Made by a program: the position numbers and the translations under genes | The notes under the pieces: generated by a model | Told to the model about the DNA's origin: nothing | What the model saw: only the letters and a program-made list of their open reading frames with translations | The model's database searches: none | Origin: Sthenelais limicola | Taxonomy: Eukaryota; Annelida; Polychaeta; Phyllodocida; Sigalionidae | Reading direction: 5' to 3' | Assembly (NCBI GenBank): GCA_942159475.1 | Contig: OW804099.1 | Span: 13,704,162-13,768,161, forward strand | Length of the DNA stretch: 64,000 nucleotides | Part shown: in pieces, positions 43,561-58,037 of the stretch | Numbering within the stretch: position 1 is the first letter of the stretch | Layout: each line of letters begins with the position of its first letter

Positions 43561-46489
43561 GTAAGAAACTCCCAGCAGAGGGAGAATAGGAAGGGGATTG
43601 ATGTCTCGCCGATGTACTTACACAGACATACTGTTAATTTACATGTGCTGCAACCAATTAGGAGGCAGGGCAGGGTAAACAGATGTGATGTATGTGCTTT
43701 GCTATGCATATGCACTGACCATTGAGTGGGGCCACCATTTGTTTGTCCAACTACAGTGCTGGCGGCCTAAGGAGGGCAGTACATATCATCTGTATGCGGG
43801 AGGTCAATTGTGTTATACTTCTCTGCATTGAGCAATGAACTGTGTGGGGAGGTAATGTACATAACCAATGCTATGTGCTAGGGATTTCAATAAACCTTAA
43901 CATGGAGCTATGGCCCAGTATGTCTACCTGACACAGATACCAGCGGCAGGCCAGTGTGTAAGTAAGCTAAAAAAACTTGTAATCAATGACTCCATGTAAT
44001 ATAATTATCCACTAATCAACAATAGATTAACATGGAGCTATGGCCCAGTATGTCTACCTGACACAGATACCAGCAGTAAGCTGGTGTGTAAGTCAGCTAA
44101 AATAACCTGTAATTAATGACTCAATATAATATAATCCACTAATCAACAATAGGTTAACATTAATTATGGCACAGAGTAAGAAATAGTACCATTATATCCA
44201 GCAAGTACCAGTGGTAGGCTGGTTTGTAAGTCAGCTAAAATAACTTGTAATGACTTTATTATAATTCTCCACTAATCAACAACAATGTAAAATCATGAAG
44301 CCTGACAAGGCAGGCTCTGGCTACAGAGTTCCAACAGGTGGAAGCCCTGTTAGATCACATGTGTCTTGTGTAAGTTAACAATGCTCAATATGTACAGCTG
44401 CATGTTACATGGTGAAACATGTATGACCAGTGACAAGGCAGGCTCTGGCTACAGAGTTCCTACAAGTCAGGAAACTACTTGATCACCTGTGTGTAGTGTA
44501 AGTTAACTAACCCAACATATGTAGTATAAAATACAATATTCATGCAATCCATGTTGTGTAAGTAATTCACTTATGAGCCATAGTGTAAAATTATGAAGTG
44601 CTTCATCAGTGGTCTAAGAGGTAAAGAGACCCATGAACACATTCAATTTATTTTCTGCAAAATTGGATATGTGATCCTATAATTCTTTTTTTGATGCAAG
44701 AACTCCAAACTACTGAGGAGAACCAAGAATTGAAGTATTGTGATGTATTACAATGTACACCAACTGTTCAAAGCAGTACTTGTGTCATTTTGTCACACAG
44801 GCCGGCATGTAAGTAAAATCTAGAATAGCTTGTAACTAATATTTATATCCATCAAGGTGGATACAAATAAAATCAATTAGAAAACTAGATTGTAAGAAAC
44901 TCACTGAGGTTCAACAACTCAAGAGTAAACTGGACAGGGAAGAGAAGTGCAAGGACCACTAACAGTGCGTTCTGCCTCTACTGGAGACTATACCATCCTG
45001 CTTCTCTATAAACTCACTGAGGTTCAACCAAAACAACTCAAGATAAAGACTGGCAGATGTTATACAGCAGTGGCTGAGTGTAACATGGAGATCCATGTTG
45101 TGTAAGTAATTCACTTATTAGCCATAGTGCAAAATCATCAAGTGTTCCATCAATGGTCTAAGAGGTAAAGAGACCCATGCACAGGTTGAATGCACACATT
45201 CAATCTATTATAGGCAAAATTGGATATTCGATCCTTGATGACTCTTCTTTCTCTTCTCTCTCTTTTTTGATGCAAGAGCTTTAAGCCACTGAGGAGAACC
45301 AAGAATTGAAGTATTGCGATATATTACAATGTACATCAACTGTTCAAAGCAGCACTTGTGTCATTTCACGACACTGGCTGGCATGTAAGTAAAATCTGGA
45401 ATAGCTTGTATTTAATATTTAAGGTTTGCTCCAACTCTTTAGATATGGGAGTTTATTTGGTGCATGCTTTGGATGGAAAGTGTACATGGGGCAATGTATT
45501 TTGTGCTCTTTCCTAGGCTATACACACCTGCTTCTATATATGCGATATATTACAATGTACACCAGCTATTCAAAGCAGCACATAGCTTGTAACTAATATT
45601 TATATCCATCAAGGTGTGTCACTCATGCCGGTCCATGTACCACCACCCCATGTACCCCAAATAATCCAATAGAGGTAGCATTTAAAAATTTGGCGACCCA
45701 AATTCATGGCTTATCTGTAGCTTTTCAAAGAGATTCAGATTTGGGCAGATTGCCAAAATTCTAACTTGGCAGTCACTAACCATTTTGGATACCTCCCTTT
45801 TGCCGGTTACATTTTACCAACCACCACTTCCGACTATGGGATAACGGTAACGTTTTAAGGGAATCACCGGAATGGTCACGCGATAGGCAATCTTTTCAAA
45901 TCGGGGTTTGTCTACCTCCAATGTATTATGTCCTTAGACCAAAAAGGCTTGAAACTGATAATAACTACCATTTCTCCTATGTAGAGTTCACACAAACGAT
46001 GAGTTAAATAGGAAAACAAGTTGACATGGAAGGGATCGGTACAGTACTGGCTTACGGCCGTGAAGCCCTGGGGCGATGGAGAGGGGTCCAAATATGCTGG
46101 CTGCGCCTTCTTTTAAGGAGGCTGTTTTGTTGCTCTATGTCAAGCTAATACCAGTGCCAGACTGGTGTGTAAGGTAGCTAAATAACTTGTAATTAATGAC
46201 TCAATATAATTTAATTCTTCACTAATCAACAATAGGTTAATATGTACTTATGGCACAGAGTATGAACCTGTGCCTCTACCTGTACAAAATAACTCAGTAT
46301 CCGCCCTCGGGCAGTGTTTAAGTCAGCTAGAATAACTTGTAATTAATCACTCAATATAATTTCTGACCAATAAACAATAATATAAAATAGTGAAGTGTTT
46401 TATGAAGTGGTTGTAGATGTTGAATGCAGAAATCACTTCACTCCTCTGCAATGCCAAGGAGGGACTACAAAACTTTGCACTGCCAGAGA

Positions 46490-48417
46490 AATTCAGGCAA
46501 CCACAGTTAGCTTGAAAATGATTCAAAATAACGCCGCTAGGGGGACAACCCCCTCAAACTGGGACTTGCTCACTTCCGCTCACTATTTCCGGTTTTGAAT
46601 GAGGTAGGGAAGGCCTATATATATGCATCATTGCATCGGTAATCACAGAATATGCTATAAGTCAGCTAAAAATCAACTTCTGCAACTGAGATTCGTTATT
46701 TATATAGGAAATTATATAAATTAAAATTAGTTGACATGTTTCCATGGAAAAATTAGTAATTTCATCATCACTTACATCACTAAACATAGGAAATATTCAT
46801 AACTGGTGGCTACTGCCGACGAGGGGTCTGACTGGTCTTAGGATTTACTAAAGTAACTTATGAAAATCAATAGCTATATTAACTATTATTGTATAAACGA
46901 AAAGAAAACTACTTCATGAGTTTTGAGTTCTCTGGCTGAAGAATTATATCCAGATTTGCTAAAATACAACTCTATTCCACCCACTCTAAATAGTTCCGAA
47001 TGACCTGCTAGAAAGTGACTTCCATGCAGTTGCTAAAACTAAATAGGCTAAAACCTATCGTTGATTGTGTGTGGCAATAAATAATGGCAATAAATAATTG
47101 GGTAAAGAAAATATCAAACCAAGTATATACGTTCTAAACTTCCTGTGCATTTATGAATAAAAGTCGAAAGACATTTCCAGAATTATATTGGTATGTAGTT
47201 TTATTTTCATGAAGCAGTTACAGTTGGTGAAGTGAAGTTGGTGAAGTGAAGTTGGTGAAGTGCGCTGAAGATCCCAACGTTTCGGGCCTTGGTCGGCCCT
47301 TCCTCAGGGGACGAAAATGTGGATGAATCTTGCTGGGTATATGAATATTGTGCAACTTGGGGCTGGGAGTTGCCATGACGATGATATAAACAAATTTTTC
47401 CTTGCATCTGATTGGTTGATACAGAAAGTTTTATATCTTCTGTTATAATGGTCCGATTTATAATGGTCCGATGATTTAAAGTGCAATAGGAAGCAAGAGA
47501 GACTTAAAAAGTGTTAAAGAGATCTAGGTCTAAAGTTATTCTGCCTGGAAATATATTTTTAGATTGTCAGTAATCAGTTCAAGATTTGTATGGGATGCGT
47601 CATCCATGATATTCTTCTCTTGCTGAGATAGTCATATTCTATAGTTTCCAGGTGATTGGTCCTCTGGTTTATGCAGTCTGGCTCTCATTTTGATATTTCT
47701 TCAGGTTTCTGGATAATTTCTGCGATTATGTTGTCTTCCTGTGCATTTATTCATATATTCTGCAGTGTTACATACGATTTTCATAGCATAACAGAATAAT
47801 ATGGAAGAATAAGATTAGGGTGTGAGCTACATAGTCATAATAGGCCTATATAGCTTGCTTGGAACCGATCAGCTGATCAGGAAAAATATGGAAAAATCCT
47901 CACACACATTCATTGTCTCCGTCCATATTTCTATGCAGTCATTATTGGGTCATTATTTGTCAGTCATTATAAACTTATGTTTGGCAAATATTATTTCCTG
48001 TTGTTTTGTAGTCTTTTGAATGTTTCCTGATGAGAAATCCAATGGTAAAGTCCCTGGATATATTATGCTATCTAACGATGACTGCGGAGGCGGCCATGAC
48101 GGGAGAAAATAAGCAGAATCACCGTAGGGTTCCGACATAATAAATATCCAAATAATCCTTGATAATGAGCGGTTTCAACTTGAAAAACGATTCCAAACTA
48201 TAGTTTATGAACATACTTAAGTCTGGCGATATTCCTTTTGGTGGAAATATTGTGTAATATAACAATAACACTGGATAAATATCACCGCGATCGCTGCGCC
48301 ATGTGACGACGTCACAACCGGATCTGCGTAGGTTCTTTAGATAGTTCCCTTTTTTACCACTAGGGGGCTAAATTACGCGTTTTCCTGTGCGTAAGGCTAT
48401 CTGTGGTTGCCTGAATT
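46490..48417. mobile_element. 1.93-kb TIR element, copy 2
   Basis: It has identical termini and interior (including the hammerhead-like motif at 47,271-47,312) to 18,806-20,733. One difference is GTAAGGCTATC instead of GTAACGCTATC next to the right inverted repeat (48,395). Confidence 0.65.
47271..47312 (-). ncRNA. Hammerhead-like motif, copy 2
   Basis: It is base-identical to the motif at 19,587-19,628 (CTGAGGA, GGGCC/GGCCC stem, GAAA, GGGAT). Confidence 0.35.
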
Positions 48418-49779
48418 AAGCACACTGGATATGAACTTGGTTTAATTATTGGAACTTCAAATTCATGTAAGATAGTGGTACACCCTCTTCCATTCATGCC
48501 GACAGAACTAAAATTGCCGTGTGATCATGACTATTTTGCTTATGAACACTGAACCCTGGAAGGTTGAACCTTATTGTAGTATTAAGATTTCTAACATAAC
48601 CACTAGAAGTGTTGATTCTTATAAGTTTGGCATGGCGCTTCATTACGAATCTCCTACAATTGTGAACTTTATGCCTAATTGAGCTTCTAAAGTTTCACTC
48701 GCTTCTTGTGATTGATCCAGTTAGTTGTGCTGTATTGCATTCTTTAATTGATAAGTCCCAATGAAATCATGATGATTTTACAATGGGATATTTGGTTTTA
48801 CGGTTTTTCTACATTTCATGATTGTTTCCACATTTTTCTTTGAAGTTGACTATAAGTTGCTTTTGTTGCCCAAAGAGTATCGTGGACAATGGAAATGAGA
48901 CCAATGTTCAGTTTCACAATCTTTCCTTGATGTTGTCAAGCTTGGAATAGTTACCTCAAGCAATGGGTTACTCATAAACTAAAAGAAGAGAGGAAGGAAT
49001 GTTACAGTCCAAATTTATAGGGATACATTTAAGACCATGTCCTGCCTGTACTGGAGGTTATACACACCTGCTTCAGTGTGCAAGGGTAAGAAACTCACTG
49101 AGGTTCAACTGTAACAAGTCAAGAGTAAACTGGACAGGAATGTACTGCCTGTACTACAGGGTCTATCTACAAGCTACAGTGTGCAAGGGTAAGAAACTCA
49201 CTGAGGTTCAACAACTCAAGTGTAAACTGGACAGGAATGAGAAGTGCAAGGACCACTAACACCATGTCCTGCCTCTACTGGAGGCTATATGTACACACTA
49301 CAGTGTGCAAGGGTAAGACACTCACTGAGGTTCAACTGTAACAACTCAAGAGTAAACTGGACAGGAATGAGAAGTGCAAGGACCACTAAGACCACGTCCT
49401 GCCTCTACTGGAGGCTATATGTACCACGTTCACTGTACGCATTCACTAATTAACCATAGTTTAACCAGAAATCATGGCACAATATCCATATGAGCTGTTG
49501 ACAAAATACAGCTTATAGATACCAGCAGTAGGCTGGTGTGTAGGTAAGCTTAAATAACTTGTAATTAACGACTAAATATAATATAATTCTGCACTAATCA
49601 ACAATAGGTTAACATGGAATTATGGCACAGAGTATGAAATAGTAACACCACATCAAGCATGTACCATCAGCAGGTTGGTGTGGAAGTCAGCTAAAATAAC
49701 TTTTAATGACTATAATAATACATCTCCACTAATCAACAACAATGTAAATACATGAAGCCTGACAAGGCAGACACTGGCT

Positions 49780-50165
49780 GCAGAGTTCCTGCAGGTAGAG
49801 AAACTACTTGATCACCTGAGTGTTGTGTAAGTTATGCTCACTGTGTACAGGTAGATAACAGCAGCAGGGTGGAGCACTGCACCTGGGGAGAATAGTGTAA
49901 GATGGTACATGTATGACCAGCCTGACAAGGCACTGGCTACAGAGTTCCAGCAGGTGGAAGCCCTGATAGATCACATGTGTGTAGTGTAAGTTATGCTCAC
50001 TGTGTACAGGTAGATAACAGCAGCAGGGTGGAGCACTGCACCTGGGGAGTGTAACATGGACATGTATGACCAGCCTGACAAGGCACTGGCTACAGAGTTC
50101 CAGCAGGTGGAAGCCCTGATAGATCATGTGTGTTGTGTAAGTTATGCTCACTGCAACAGGTGGAG
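49780..50165 (+). repeat. 153/159-bp array, copy 2 (one unit fewer)
   Basis: It has two full units plus a partial one instead of three plus a partial one. The last unit ends GATCATGTGTGTTGTGTAAG rather than GATCACCTGAGTGTTATTTAAG, so the junction differs in sequence as well as unit number. Confidence 0.75.
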
Positions 50166-50448
50166 CTAATACTGGACCATCTGAGTGTTATGTAAGTTAA
50201 CTATTCTCCCTGTGTACAACTACATAGCAGAGTCTGATGTACCCCACTTTTTATTTCATAGATGGATTACCAGACCATCTACGTAAAAAGGTTTTATTTG
50301 ATAATGCCCATAATCTAAATGCAGCAAATCAATCAGCTCGTAATAAACAAGCAATATTAGCCAAGTTTAACATGCGATCGCCAAAATGCCCATAAGGAGA
50401 GAAGCTTGATGATACAAGAGCCCTACCCGCCATCCCTACTCCACCTAA

Positions 50449-50635
50449 GGTTCATAGCTCAGTGGTTAAAGCACTGGACTAAAGAGTCAACAGTTGTGAG
50501 CTCGAGCCTCAACTGGTCTCACTACTTTTTTTTCTGGTCTCACTACTTTTTTTTTATCTCTGGGTCGCATAGATGCTATGCCATTCTACGCGACAGGGAT
50601 GGCGGGTGGGTTAGCTTCTTAAACGTGGGATGGGA
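50449..50635 (+). mobile_element. tRNA-derived SINE-like element, copy 2
   Basis: It has the same A-box/B-box layout and body as 22,924-23,110; it was duplicated with the macro-repeat. Confidence 0.6.
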
Positions 50636-51207
50636 AAGGCAGGAGAGAGCACATATCAATATAATGTTTTACACATAATTACCCATCGATACTAAATGGG
50701 CTATCGATACTACTAAAGGAAAACATAGGCGTTCAGGCCAGCGCTAGCATATTGCCACTCTTCCTGGATTTGGTATTAAGGTGATGGCTTGATATTTGCC
50801 GTTCCATATACCTATGGGACTGAACCTTTTGGATTAATTTACCAATGAATTGAGAATTTTCCCAACACATTCCAATTAGGATATGTTTTCTGGTTGTTTA
50901 GGAACAGCAAATTGGATATTCCACAATGTTCTTGTATTAAAGCTGTTACTTAAATAGAAGGTTTACTCCAACTCTTTAGACATGGGTGACTGGGAGTTTA
51001 TTTGCTGCATGCTATGGATGTGAAGTGTACATGGGGCAATGTATTTTGTGCTCTTTCCTAGCAGGGATAGTAGAGATGGTGCTGACAAGGCTATAGGAAT
51101 GTGGACGTGGATTTGGTCTTAGGCTGCCTAACCCTTCTCATTGGGTCATGAAATCTTTTTGCAAAGTTTGAAATATTTTGTAGGGGTTCTATAGAACTAT
51201 TTTGAAT

Positions 51208-51459
51208 TTATTTAAGGAAACCCTGCATGAATGGATTGAAGGGATTCTTCTCCTTCATACCAAAGTCAAGGGAGACGATTTGTATCACTATATTGTCTGG
51301 GTTTATATCCAAATCAGTGACAATTTCCTCAGCCATCCTTACTTTGTCTGTGAGACAGGTGAAGGCTACAGGATTGTGGATGGACTCTAAGAGCATTTCA
51401 TTTTTGAACATTTCGACCGATGCCCGATAAATCGGGTTTCTCGCTATATACTTACGCAC
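51208..51459 (-). pseudogene. Minus-strand coding relic, copy 2
   Basis: It has the same 83-codon frame as 23,683-23,934 (FTCLTDKVRMAEEIV, DLDINPDNIV), with no distinguishing changes. Confidence 0.4.
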
Positions 51460-51901
51460 TATACTATATACTTACGCACGGTCAGGGGATATGTGTTTTC
51501 CGATGTATATTCCCCGTAAAACTATGCTAGTATCACTCTCTATCGATATCAGTGATACTACTCTACAACTTGGACGGAAGGAATTGTTTCATAAGGCCAT
51601 ATTTAAAAAACGAACAAAAAATGTGGTTACCGAATACCATACCAAACATTGCTTACCGAACATTGCCAAATAAGTACCTATCAACACTCTACCTACTGGT
51701 GGAGTTGGTCAGGCTCAACCAACGCTTGTCAACACAACAATCAACAGCTTTGTGCGGGAGGTGGGGGGGGGGAGGGGGGTTGAGGGGGGGGGAGGCTAGA
51801 CGGTCCAATAGACTATAGAGAGAGGTTAACTTTTTCTCATAAGCAGCTAATTTATCTTCTTAGATTTACTTCTGGATAAACACAACTACACTATACATTG
51901 A

Positions 51902-52225
51902 CATGAGTATGTTTCATTACTCCATAATGATGAATCAATAGCAGACCACAATATACAACAACTTTATCTTCTTTATCAACTAGATAGCCTGGAGGGCCAG
52001 GTAGAAAATATACTCCATCAAGTAGAGCTGGAACTGAATGAATATTGGGGCATGGGTTTGGAACCAGTGCATTTAACAGAGGACTTGGTGTCAAAGGATG
52101 AGACAGGTTTTAGGACAGATGAAGGGTGTTATACTACCATTGCAATGGTACAATGGGAATACCGAGACCCATGTGTTAGAAGTAACAAACTCTCAAGTTA
52201 TTATTGTATTGGAGCTGAAGGATAG
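51902..52225 (+). pseudogene. Coiled-coil-like open frame, copy 2
   Basis: It is the same 107-codon frame as 24,377-24,700, also preceded by an in-frame TGA. Confidence 0.4.
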
Positions 52226-52720
52226 GACTCTTGAGTTCTGGGAGGAGTGGGTACTCCAGGCTTATCCTTTTCCACATAACATTCAGTATCAACCTATTGC
52301 ATGCATTTTTGTGTGCTTGCATGTATTGCATTCTTTACTTGATGCATGTATTGCATTCTTTACTTGGCATGTCCCATCGAAACCATAATGATCTTTTAAT
52401 GGGATATTTGGTTTTACTTGTTTTCTACATTTCATGATTGTTTCTGCATTTTTCTTTGAAGTTGACTAAGGGTTGCTTTAGTTGACAAAGAAGTATTGTG
52501 GACAATGAAGACCAAGATTGAGTCTCACAACCTTTCCTTGATGTGCAAGCTTGGAATAGTTTTCTCAAGCAATATGTTCCTCATCAACTAAAAGACGAGA
52601 GGAAAAATGTTACAGTCCAGATTTATAGGGATACATACCATGTCCTGCCTGTACTGGAGGCTATACACACCTGCTTCTGTGTGCAAGGGTAAGAAACTCA
52701 CTGAGGTTCAACAACTCAAG

Positions 52721-52975
52721 AGTAAACTGGACAGGAATGAGAAGTGCAAGGACCACTAACACCATGTGCTGCTTCTACTGGAGGCTATACGTACAGGAAT
52801 GAGAAGTTCAGGGACCACTAACACCATGTGCTGCTTCTACTGGAGGCTATATGTACAGGAATGAGAAGTGCAAGGACCACTAACACCATGTGATGCTTCT
52901 ACTGGAGGCTATATGTACAGGAATGAGAAGTGCAAGGACCACTAACACCATGTCCTGCTTCTACTGGAGGCTATA
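52721..52975. repeat. 62-bp tandem array, copy 2
   Basis: It has four units with the same spacing and sequence as 25,196-25,450. Confidence 0.9.
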
Positions 52976-53121
52976 TGTACCTGCTTCACTATACAAGGGT
53001 AAGAAACAAGGGTTAAACAGAAACAACTCAACAGTAAACTGGACAGTGATGAGACATGTCCTGCCTGTACTGGAGGCTATATGTACCACATTCACTGTAC
53101 GCATTCACTAATTAACCATAG

Positions 53122-53469
53122 TTTAACCAGAAATCATGGCACAGTATCCATATGAGCTGTTGACAAAATACAGCTTATACCAGCAGCAGGCCGGTGTGTA
53201 AGTAAGCTAAAATAACTTGTAATTAATGAATCAATATAATATAACTATCCACTAATCAACAATAGGTTAACATGGAATTATGGCACAGATTGTGTACCTT
53301 ACACAGATACAGGCAGTAGGCTGGTGTGTAAGTCAGCTAAAATAACCTGTAATTAATGACTCAATATCGTGTAATTCTCCACTAATCAACAATAGGTTAA
53401 CATGGAATTATGGCACAGAGTAAGAACTAGTAACTCCCCATCAAGCATGTACCAGCGGTGGGCTGGTGT
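53122..53469 (+). repeat. Three exon-like LTW cassettes, copy 2
   Basis: The 76/62/74-nt cassettes and the two 68-nt GTAAGT...CAACAATAG spacers are the same as at 25,597-25,944. Confidence 0.5.
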
Positions 53470-54873
53470 GTAAGTGAGCTAAAATAACTTATAATGACTT
53501 CATTATAATTCTCCACTAATCAAGAACAATGTAAAATCATGAAGCCTGACAAGGCAGGCTCTGGCTACAGAGTTCCAACAGGTGGAAGCCCTGATAGATC
53601 ACATGTGTGTTGTGTAAGTTAGTTAACTATGCTCAATGCGTACAGCAGAGTTACAGGCTCAGTTCAACCACTAGAGGAGATATCCAAGTTGTTAAGAAGG
53701 AATCAGTAAAACTATAGCAGGTAAACTCCTGCCACCATAATTAGGGTCTAAAGAGTCTAATGAGGTATAAAGTCTGGCAAAATAGGCCAGAAAAAGGATG
53801 CCAGTACACCTCAGATATTCAAGCTAGAAGGTAAGTGTTATGATTGTTCGAGTTATGGCCACATAAAAAGGCTTTGTGCAGGTTTGTAAATTGGAGGGGG
53901 AGATTCTTGTATGAAAAAGTCTGGAGGTAATGATAACAACTCTGGATCAACTCAAGAGTAAAATGGACAGGGAAGAGAGGTTCAAGGACCACTGACAGTG
54001 TGTTCGGTCTCTACTGGATGCTATATACACAACTATACTAGGGTAAGAAACTCACTGAGGTTCAACAACTCAAGAGTAAACTGGACAGGGATGTACTGCC
54101 TATACTACAGGCTATATCTATACACTACAGTGTGCAAGGGTAAGAAACTCACTGAGGTTCAACAGAAACAACTCAAGAGTAAACTGGACAGGGATAAGAA
54201 GGACAAGGACCACTAACACCCTGTCCTGCCTCTACTGGAGACTATAGGTACCACCTACACTATACAAGGGTAAGAAACTCACTGAGGTTCAACTGTAACA
54301 ACTCAAGAGTAAACTGGACAGGAATGAGAAGTGTAAGGTTCACTAACACCACGTCCTGCCTGTACTGGAGAATATATACACCTACACTATACAGGGGTAA
54401 GAAACTGACTATTCTTATATTGAGGCTGAACTTCGCCTCTATTTGCAACACAGTCACGCTTGGTACTGTACTGTACTGAAATTTGTAATTAGGCATTCAC
54501 CGGAAGAAATGATATTATTATCATTATTGACTGAACAACCTATATTGTAATTTTCGATCAGTACAACTAAAGAATTCTTGAATTGAATTGAATATTAGTT
54601 GTGTTGCTACAACTAGGAATCTTTCAGCAATAACAGGCTGAGAGGGCATCCTGACTCTACCGGGAAGTGAACCACCAGAAGTACTAAAATCAATAAAAGT
54701 CAATTATTCCAATATTAGTTGTGTTAGGAATCTTTGGTGCCATGACCAGGATTGGGTTTCAGGTAGCCCTGAAGAAACAAAGAGGAGTCTGAGACAAGAT
54801 GAGTCACCACTGTTTGTTCATTGTTCTCCTCAGATATTGGCAAAGTATTTTATAGTAACTGTTGTTCAAAGTA

Positions 54874-56449
54874 ATGGAAAATGAAAACATGGCTGCTGCA
54901 GATGGACCTGCACAGGTACCACCACAGGTACCACCACCCAAAGTACCCCAAGTAAATCCAATAGAGGTAGCATTTAACAATTTGGCGACCCAAATTCATG
55001 GTTCATCGCTTTTTCAAAGGGATTCAGTTTGGGGCAGATTGCCAAAATTCTCGGGTGATTTAAAAAAATGGCAAAACATGGTTAAAAGAAATAAAAAAGG
55101 CTGCAAGAATAGTAAATTATGATGACCAGGGCCGTAAACTAGTAGCATATCAAACTGCTGAAGGTGAACTTAATGATTTCATAGAAAGGTATATGACCCC
55201 CCCATCCAATTGCCACTTGGGATCAATTTAAGGAAGAGGTGAGCAGTAGATTTGGCCAGTTTAGAGATCCCCATTTATCTCTGTCCAGGTTACGTCTAAC
55301 ACATACATGAATGCAGGGGTAGCCATACAGGCATATGCGGAAAGGATAATGGAGCATTCTGTAGAAGCATTTGCTGGGCAATCTGGGGGGGTTGATGCAG
55401 TTCAGTATCAAGTTGTGGGATATTTCATAGATGGACCATCTATGTAAAAAGGTTTTACGTGATAACCCCATAATCTAAATGCGTCAATTCAATCAGCTCG
55501 TAATAAACAAGCGCTATTAGCATGCGATCGCAGAAACGCCCAGAAGGTCAAAAGCGTGATGATACAAGAGCCCAGCCAAAGCGTGACTTGTACAAGAGAC
55601 GTGAACAAACTCCCCATAATCAAAATCCTAACCATCAAGTGATGGAGCTGAAAATACGTTTTAGGGGATGTTGCTTTAAGTGTGGTAACAAGGGCCATAG
55701 GTAGCATGATTGCAGAAAGCGGTTCACTAACACTGCTGAGGAGCAGACAAAGAGAAAAACTTCAGGAGAAAAAGGTAAGAAATTAATAACTTGTTGGGCT
55801 TTTGGCAAGTCAGGCTACATTTCAAGAGAATGCACTGAAAAAAAGAAAAACGAACAGTTGGAAAACTAGATACCGTGGCCATGGCCTCATGTCCGACTGA
55901 GGGGGCCAAAGGGGAAACATTTCAATTATATGTTGGACTTCTCAAAACATGTCTTATCAAAATTGGAAAACAGAAATGGAGTGGGCTCCTTGATCCTGGA
56001 CCTGAGTTCTCTCTCCTAGATGATATATTAAAATGTATAAATCAATGCCTCCAAAAAACTGACTCTGAAATTGAGGGGATAGGAAATGGTTCTGTGAAGG
56101 TTCTCGGTAAAATTAATGATTTAGAAATTAAAATAGGGGGTGGAAAATACAACAAACATTCCTAGTAACAAGAGGTACCAAAAGAAAGATCTTGCTGGGC
56201 ACAGACTTTCATGATTCATATGGATTAAGAGTATATCATGATCTAATGGCTTTCAAACGTAGACAAAGTTGTATCCCCATGCAGAGGGACATTCATGTTA
56301 ATTCCATTGTGTGTGCATGCAATAATGTGACTATTCCACTGAAACATATCATTGTTTTGTTTGCTAAATGTAAAAGTCATTTTAGTGGGACAGTTGAATT
56401 AAATCCTCCAGACAATGGATGGTTGCAATCCGAGCCAACAACAGGTTAA
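54874..56449 (+). pseudogene. Broken gag-pro retroelement, copy 2
   Basis: It has the same breaks as 27,349-28,924, including the TAG inside the first knuckle and the Asp-Pro-Gly protease site. Private changes near the start (ATGGAAAATG for ATGGTAAATG, CCACCCAAAG for CCACCCCAAG) alter one residue each. The shared breaks show it was already dead before the macro-duplication. Confidence 0.8.
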
Positions 56450-56674
56450 CATGGAATTATGGCCCAATGTGTGTATCTCATACAGATACCAGCCACAGGC
56501 TAGGGTGTAAGTCAGCTAAAATAACTTGTAATTAATGAATGTAATTAATCTTATCTTATCTTAACTGAGCATAGATTAACACTATGTACAGATCGATACT
56601 CACTGAGGTTCAACAACTCCAGAGTAAACAGGACAGGAGTGAGACATGTTCTGCCTGTAGTGCTGTAATAACAC

Positions 56675-57045
56675 AATCACCTGTACACAGTGAGTTGTAA
56701 CAAGTACAAGGGTAAGATGTATAAACTAATTGTTGTTAAACCATAACAATAGAACTGAGTGAGTGGTACACAGGGTCCACAGACCAGCTGTACACAGTGA
56801 GTTGTAACAAGTACAAAGGTAAGATGTATAAACTAATTGTTGTTAAACCATAACTGTAGAACTGAGTGAGTGGTACACATGGTCCACAGACCAGCTGTAC
56901 ACAGTGAGTTGTAACAAGTACAAGGGTAAGATGTATAAACTAATTGTTGTTAAACCATAACAATAGAACTGAGTGAGTGGAACACAGGGTCCACAGACCA
57001 GCGGTACACAGTGAGTTGTAACAAGTACAAGGGTAAGAAACTCAC
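56675..57045 (+). repeat. 107-bp tandem array, copy 2
   Basis: It has the same unit count and spacing as 29,150-29,520. Confidence 0.9.
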
Positions 57046-58037
57046 TGAGTAACTCACTGCAGGCTATATCTATACACTTCAGTGTGCAAGGGTTAGAAAC
57101 TCACTGAGGTAAAACAGAAACAACCCAAGATGAAGATTGACAGGATTGAGAACTGGCTGGGAAACTTGATACCAGTGTAACAAGTACAAGGGTAAGAAAC
57201 TCACTGTGGTTCAACGTAAACAACTGAAGAGTAAACTAGACAGGGATGAGAAGTGCAAGGACCACTAACCTCTACTGGAGGCTATGACTACATCGTTCAC
57301 TATAAACTCACTGAGGTTCAACTAAAACAACTCAAGATAGATGTGACAGATGTTGTACAGCAGTGGCTAAGTGTAACACGGTGATCCATGTTGTGTAAGT
57401 AATTCACTTATTAGCCATAGTGTAAAATCATCAAGTGCTTCATCAATGGTCTAAGAAGTAAAGAGACCCATGCACAGGTTGAATGAACACATTCAATCTA
57501 TTATAGGCAAAATTGGATATTCATTCCTTGATGACTATAATTGTTTCTTTTGATGCAAGTACTTCAAGCTACTGAGGAGAACCAAGAATTGAAGTATTGC
57601 GATATACTACAATGTCCACCAACTATTCAAAGCAGCACTTGTGTCATTTTGTCACACAGGCTGGCATGTAAGTAAAATCTAGAATAACTAAAATAAGAAT
57701 AAAAAAGGTGAGAAATAAATAACTTGTTAGGCTTGTGGCAAGTCAGGCTACATTTCAAGAGAATACACTGAAAAAAGCAAAACAAACAGTCAGGAAACTA
57801 GATAACACGGCCATGGCCTCATGTCCGACTGAGGGGCCGAAGGTGAAACATTTCAAGTATATGTTGAACGTCTGAATGCATGTCTTATCAAAATTGGAAA
57901 ACTGACCAAACAGCCACCACAGATGTGACAAGGTAAGAAACAGTGATTGTGATAGATGTATGGTTGTACAGGGTGAAGGGAACTAAGGCACCAACTTGTA
58001 AGGATCCTCATGTACCAATGGTATGTATGTGCAAGGG

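Noticed and set aside
58023..58037. Start codon of the LINE ORF at 58,023
   Set aside because: These bases (TGTATGTGCAAGGG) belong to the target array, as the empty site at 30,495-30,510 shows; the element is 5'-truncated.
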